Shown here one piece after another: positions 33,612 through 37,549 of a DNA stretch of 37,549 nt. The DNA comes from Acetatifactor sp. Lineage in GTDB: Bacteria > Bacillota > Clostridia > Lachnospirales > Lachnospiraceae. The stretch is taken from positions 1 to 37,549 of the forward strand of contig JAFLRO010000021.1 of assembly GCA_022511425.1 (NCBI GenBank), given 5' to 3'. Each line of letters begins with the position of its first letter. The stretch's first letter is position 1. A model generated the notes under the pieces. The model saw only the letters and a program-made list of their open reading frames with translations. It had not been told where the DNA came from and made no database searches. Position numbers and translations under genes: made by a program.

Positions 33612-35186
33612 CTAATTTGTCAGCACATTGTGATACACCCGGTAAAATCCGCCGCCCAGATCCTGAACCTGCAGCTGAATGTAGAAGTTTTCCACCTTGA
33701 ATTCCTTCAGGACAGCATCCACATAGCCGCTACGATAGCTGCCGGTGGTATAAGCACGTTCCACTGTATTCCAGAGGGTGGCGGGCACCACATTAGAGAA
33801 TGTATGTTCTCCCACTCCCACCTTCTTCAGCTGTTCCTTACAGTCTTTATAATACTCCTCCATGGTGTCCATCACGTCTTCTTCGGTAATACCTGCCTTC
33901 TCCAGATTGTGGCGGCGCTCCGCATCGGCTGACTCGTGCTCTTCCTTCTCTTTTTCTGCATCGGTCTTTCCCCGGTCATCCCATGTCAGAGGATGTATGG
34001 GCTCCTGAGTGGCTTGGACATCGTCATCCTCTTGATCTTGGTTTTCCTCCAGAGGCTGTTCCGCATCGCCCCCGCGGAAATCCGTACCCATGCACGCGGG
34101 AAGGTACACGGACAATCCTGTTCGGATATGGGTGGGAGCAAACTCTGCATCCGTCCTGTTGAAATAATCATAGGTCAGCTTCGCTGTGTCATCCCAGGTC
34201 ACATCCACATTGTAGTATTGCCCTGCCAGACGGATAATGTTCCATGCGTGATCCTCCCCTGCAAATCCGGTACAATAATAACAGGGAATGCCCATCTGCT
34301 GCATCAGATACTGAAAAGCCCTTGCATATCCCGCACAGACCGTTCTGGATGTGACCAAGCCGCTGTATGCGCTCTGATTCATCCTTCCGTTTACATCATA
34401 CTCCACACGCCCTGCCAATGCATCGTGGACATACTTTTCCCGCTGATAATCGGTTCCCAAATTTCTTGCTTCGGAGAGAATGATCTCCGCCTGGCTTAAG
34501 AATATCTCCCTTGCAGCGGGCAGATCATTTATTGTCTCGTTGTAGTCCAGAGTAATCTCCACACAGGTACCGTCCTCCAGATATTTGCAGGAAAAACCGG
34601 TCTCCAGCCAGAACAACTCCGGATGATCGTTGTACACCGCCTCGAATACCCTCTTCAACCGCTCCAAATCCACATTCACCACAGGGGTGAAGGAGGTGAT
34701 AATCTGAGAGGCATTAGCATAAATCTGATTGTAAAGCCGCTGCATATCCGGCTCCAACATGGCATAATACGGATAAAAATTTGCATCGAAGGTAAGCCCC
34801 TCTCCCACCTCTCCGGGAGCAATGGTATCCGCTTCCTCCTGAAGCACCTCCTGGGCATCTTCGCTGACAGGTTCATAACCTGTTCTGTCTTTTACAGCTG
34901 TCGGGGGATTTCCGGGCGCAACATCGGGAACCAGATAACCTCTGTTCTCCCGATCCGCCAGCCAGTCCGCATTAACACCGGGTACGCTTTCCGGCAGCAC
35001 GCCGGGAGCTCTGGTCTCCACACCGGATTCACCACTTTGAGAACCGCCGGATCCAGCCTGCATTGCCTGTACCTTCTGAGCCAGAAAATCCGTCAAAGAA
35101 GGATTCAGCGCACATATTAAAATCCCCAGGCAGAACGCAATAACCAGTCCCACCAGTCCAAAAAGAATACGCTTTATTATCTTCAT
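33612..35186 (-). CDS. Membrane-anchored transglutaminase-like protein
   Basis: A 524-residue protein with one N-terminal membrane anchor (~residues 6-27), a low-complexity Gly/Ser/Pro linker, a helical segment with NDHPELFWLE (~187-196), and a transglutaminase-like domain with Cys284 (RTVCAGYA), His313 (EDHAWN) and Asp328 (NVDVTWDD). An acidic, coiled-coil-prone region (~390-470) and a C-terminal domain follow. It is a paralog of the lipoprotein at 15913-17193. The catalytic part should be outside the cell. ATG 35186 has GAGAGG just upstream. The target is unknown. Confidence 0.87.
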   Translation of the reverse strand: MKIIKRILFGLVGLVIAFCLGILICALNPSLTDFLAQKVQAMQAGSGGSQSGESGVETRAPGVLPESVPGVNADWLADRENRGYLVPDVAPGNPPTAVKDRTGYEPVSEDAQEVLQEEADTIAPGEVGEGLTFDANFYPYYAMLEPDMQRLYNQIYANASQIITSFTPVVNVDLERLKRVFEAVYNDHPELFWLETGFSCKYLEDGTCVEITLDYNETINDLPAAREIFLSQAEIILSEARNLGTDYQREKYVHDALAGRVEYDVNGRMNQSAYSGLVTSRTVCAGYARAFQYLMQQMGIPCYYCTGFAGEDHAWNIIRLAGQYYNVDVTWDDTAKLTYDYFNRTDAEFAPTHIRTGLSVYLPACMGTDFRGGDAEQPLEENQDQEDDDVQATQEPIHPLTWDDRGKTDAEKEKEEHESADAERRHNLEKAGITEEDVMDTMEEYYKDCKEQLKKVGVGEHTFSNVVPATLWNTVERAYTTGSYRSGYVDAVLKEFKVENFYIQLQVQDLGGGFYRVYHNVLTN

Positions 35187-35230
35187 AGCCTCTCACACTC
35201 CGCCCTGCGGTCCAATCATTTGTTATCCCT

Positions 35231-35260
35231 ATATTAACACAAAAAGCGGTTCCATGGCAA
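35231..35260 (-). promoter_or_regulatory. Possible promoter of the transglutaminase-like gene
   Basis: On the minus strand TTGCCA (plus 35255-35260, 5 of 6) is 18 bases from TAATAT (plus 35231-35236). The -35 box lies in the loop of the preceding terminator hairpin, so termination and initiation signals overlap. Confidence 0.35.
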
Positions 35261-35283
35261 CTATTACTCGTTGGAACCGCTTT
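35241..35283 (-). terminator. Terminator downstream of the GH94 gene
   Basis: AAAGCGGTTCCA (35243-35254) and TGGAACCGCTTT (35272-35283) are exact complements with a 17-base loop. On the minus strand the stem is followed by a T-rich run (five T). It closes the GH94 transcript that ends at 35382. Confidence 0.85.
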
Positions 35284-35319
35284 ATTACACTTATTATATT
35301 TCTTTTATATCCGCAATCA

Positions 35320-35370
35320 GGCACCGGGTGGTGGGCATGCCCACCGCCCGGTGCCGTCACTTGCAGAAAA
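35320..35370. repeat. Palindromic intergenic repeat, copy C, downstream of the GH94 gene
   Basis: A 36-base nearly perfect palindrome (35320-35355, centre GGGCATGCCC, one T/G pair off) is followed by the foot GTCACTTGCAGAAAA. It lines up with copies A and B through arm GGCAnCG and the shared TGCCGTCACTTG. No T-run follows, so it is unlikely to be a simple terminator; the true terminator lies beyond it at 35241-35283. Confidence 0.8.
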
Positions 35371-35381
35371 CCCCAAAAAAT

Positions 35382-37549
35382 TTACATTATCAACTCAATT
35401 CGGTTCTCCTCCAACAGCTCCGTCTCCGGAACATAAGGCTGATCCACCCTCTTCCCATTGATGTAAAACTCTGTGAATCCGCTTTCCTTACCGTTTGGAT
35501 TCTTCACGGTAATATGAAGCTTCTTTCCCCGGAAATTCTTATCAATGGTAATCTCCTTCCATTCAGAGGGAATAGAAGGACACACCCACAGACCGTTCAA
35601 GTCAGGCCGCATACCGCAGATACCTTCCACGCAGCCGACCATACAGGTAGATGCCGTACCAGTGAGCCAGTGCACATGAGAACGGCCCTCAAAGGGAGAC
35701 TCCACACTCTCGGTAAACTGTCCGTGCACATAGGGCTCAAGCTTCCGAACGTCAGCATTATCGTTCTGGGAAGCAGGGGAGCTCTCCGTAAAGTAGGTAT
35801 AAGCACGGTTTCCATGTCCCATCAGCGCCTCCGCTAAAATAATCCATCCCTGAGGCTGTGAGAAAATACCGCCATTCTCCTTGGTGGAAGGATTGAACAG
35901 CAGCGCCTGCGCACCGTCAAAGGCATGATCAACATAGGATGGAGTCATCAGACGTACGCCGAACTTTGTATTAAGCTCCTTATAAACAGTGTCCAATGCA
36001 GCCTCCGCCTGCTCTTTGGAAGCCAGTCCGCTGATTACAGCCCAGGACTGGGGATTCAGCCACATGCTGGCCTCGGGATCTTTCTTGGAGCCGATGACCT
36101 GTCCGTCTTCCTTGATACCCCTCACGTACCTGTCGTCCTCCCAGCACTCCTTCTGAATAATGTCGCCCAGTTCCTTCTGGGTCTTCTCCAGATACTCTAT
36201 GTAAGCGGCATCCTTCTGCTCCTCCGCAAAGCCCTTCATCACGGTAAATGCATAGTAGAGCTGCATTGCCACAAAGGTGGACTCACCCTTCTTGCCCAGC
36301 CGCAGGCAATCATTCCAGTCTGCATGCAGACCTGCGGGCATCTTGTGGTCACCCAGGCGATCCATGGAGAACTGAATAGCCCTCTTCAGATGGTCATAAA
36401 CGGTGCCCTCCTCCTTGTTGGCGTAAGGGATCACCTCTTTGATGAAATCCTTGTTTCCTGTCTCAGACACATACTTCCAGACAGTGGGGAACAGCCACAA
36501 TGCATCGTCAGCGCGGTAAGCAGGATGCCCTGTCTCCCTCACATAGGATTCGTCGTCGGGAGTGTCCTCATGGCCGGGATTATGTGTGTATTTCACTAAC
36601 GGCAAGCCGCCGCCATGATTCACCTGTGCAGAAAGCATGAAGCGAATCTGGTCAGCCGCCATATCGGGGGCCAGGTGGATAATACCCTGGATATCCTGTA
36701 CAGTGTCGCGATAACCGTAGCCATTTCTCTGTCCGCAGTAGATCAGGGACGCAGCTCTGGACCAGGTAAAGGTGATGAAGCACTGATAAGCGTTCCATGT
36801 ATTAATCATGCTGTTGAAAGCAGGATCGGGAGTATTCACCTGGAAGTTGGCCAGCTTGCTATGCCAATAGGTCTTAAGTTCCTGAAGCTCCTTCTTCACA
36901 ACACTGGAATCCTGATAAGATGCAATAAGTGCATCTGCAGTGTCATTGTCAGCCTGGCCGAACAGGAACACTAGCTCTTTGGTTTCACCTGCTCCGATTA
37001 CCAGAGCGCTATGAAGCGTACCGCAGGCATTGGTGTTATAGTTCAGTACATTGTCGCACATTCCATTCTCCACAGCCACAGGATTGCCGTAGCTGCGATA
37101 TCTGCCCAGAAAAGTCTCTTTGTCGCCGCAGTAGGATGTCACAGGTGCACAAGCTAGTCCTAAGAAGCGCTCTCTGCCGTTGGAACCCTTTTCGTTCTTA
37201 CCTACGTTGGCGTTAATGGTCTGAAGAATCTTGTTGCCCTTGAAGAAAGTTCTGGTGATGAACAAAGTGTACTGCAGGTTCACCTGATCCTGCTCATAAT
37301 TGCTTTCATTGGTAAACTCAGCATAGGAAAATAGGGATATTTTCCGGGGCTTGTCCGTGGTGTTGGTCACCTTTGCCCGCCAAACCTCATAAGTCTTGTT
37401 CAAAGGCACGTAGTAAAGGACTTCACTGTGGATGCCTGCATAGTCGGCCACCATATTTGTATAAGCCGTACCGTGACGGCACTCGGACTTATATTGATCC
37501 AGGGGCTTTGCCACCGGCTGCCAGGAAGCGGACCAGTAATCCTTTGTCT
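35382..37549 (-). CDS. GH94 disaccharide phosphorylase (5' end cut by window edge)
   Basis: About 722 residues of a GH94 glycoside phosphorylase; the frame stays open to the right edge, so roughly 90-100 N-terminal residues are missing (full enzymes are ~800). The visible start reads KDYWSASWQPVAK, matching the N-terminal beta-sandwich domain. Other landmarks: GYRDTVQDIQGI, the catalytic acid block HADWNDCLRLG, KENGGIFSQPQGW, and the phosphate-site WLTGTAST. These enzymes split a beta-linked disaccharide with phosphate to give a sugar 1-phosphate, saving ATP. FLGRYRSYGNPVAVENGMC looks more like diacetylchitobiose- and cellobiose-phosphorylase sequences than cellodextrin ones, but the substrate is not settled. 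Confidence 0.92.
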   Translation of the reverse strand, partial: TKDYWSASWQPVAKPLDQYKSECRHGTAYTNMVADYAGIHSEVLYYVPLNKTYEVWRAKVTNTTDKPRKISLFSYAEFTNESNYEQDQVNLQYTLFITRTFFKGNKILQTINANVGKNEKGSNGRERFLGLACAPVTSYCGDKETFLGRYRSYGNPVAVENGMCDNVLNYNTNACGTLHSALVIGAGETKELVFLFGQADNDTADALIASYQDSSVVKKELQELKTYWHSKLANFQVNTPDPAFNSMINTWNAYQCFITFTWSRAASLIYCGQRNGYGYRDTVQDIQGIIHLAPDMAADQIRFMLSAQVNHGGGLPLVKYTHNPGHEDTPDDESYVRETGHPAYRADDALWLFPTVWKYVSETGNKDFIKEVIPYANKEEGTVYDHLKRAIQFSMDRLGDHKMPAGLHADWNDCLRLGKKGESTFVAMQLYYAFTVMKGFAEEQKDAAYIEYLEKTQKELGDIIQKECWEDDRYVRGIKEDGQVIGSKKDPEASMWLNPQSWAVISGLASKEQAEAALDTVYKELNTKFGVRLMTPSYVDHAFDGAQALLFNPSTKENGGIFSQPQGWIILAEALMGHGNRAYTYFTESSPASQNDNADVRKLEPYVHGQFTESVESPFEGRSHVHWLTGTASTCMVGCVEGICGMRPDLNGLWVCPSIPSEWKEITIDKNFRGKKLHITVKNPNGKESGFTEFYINGKRVDQPYVPETELLEENRIELIM

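Overview
The window looks like a chromosomal segment of a spore-forming, anaerobic member of the Clostridia, most likely a Lachnospiraceae-type bacterium. The evidence is a complete eight-gene spoIIIA operon, spoIVB, an Asp23 family gene, an oxygen-sensitive-type iron-sulfur/H-cluster protein, a GH94 disaccharide phosphorylase and the familiar clostridial order spoIIIA - asp23 - nusB - xseA - xseB - ispA - dxs - tlyA - nadK - argR - recN - spoIVB. No rRNA, tRNA, CRISPR array, integrase or insertion-sequence transposase was seen. Almost everything is on the minus strand except a plus-strand PAP2 gene and a plus-strand three-gene ABC transporter.

Region 1 (1-4947, minus): an envelope-modification group. 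An M15 D-Ala-D-Ala peptidase with wall-binding features is followed by a membrane-anchored Ig-like/transglutaminase-like protein with a 13-copy E-E-K tetrapeptide tail, then by an MBOAT acyltransferase that runs off the left edge. This group sits where spo0A usually follows spoIVB. Region 2 (4948-15848, minus): the conserved housekeeping and sporulation cluster: spoIVB, recN, argR, nadK, tlyA, dxs, ispA, xseB, xseA, nusB, asp23. A large palindromic repeat lies between xseB and xseA. Region 3 (15913-19981, minus): a transglutaminase-like lipoprotein, prfC and deoB, placed between asp23 and spoIIIA. Region 4 (20265-25501, minus): spoIIIAA-AH, with a good sigma-E-type promoter in front of spoIIIAA.

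Region 5 (25694-35186) is accessory. A DUF6765-like protein and a PAP2 phosphatase are divergently transcribed around a perfect inverted repeat. Next comes a soluble chemoreceptor in which a ferredoxin module, an [FeFe]-hydrogenase H-cluster domain, another Fe-S domain and a methyl-accepting signalling domain are fused. It is divergent from an NMT1/TauABC-type ABC transporter. The 330-base gap between those two holds a six-unit, 20-21 bp tandem repeat array, a strong promoter, a possible 0A box and a cre-like site. A second transglutaminase-like protein, paralogous to the one in region 3, follows. Region 6 (35187-37549): a terminator, a third copy of the palindromic repeat, and a GH94 phosphorylase cut by the right edge.

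The best candidates for something not well described are the H-cluster chemoreceptor with its repeat-controlled divergent ABC operon, the palindromic repeat family with a conserved TGCCGTCACTTG foot (three copies), the spoIVB leader whose inverted repeat covers its own ribosome-binding site, and the M15/transglutaminase/MBOAT group.
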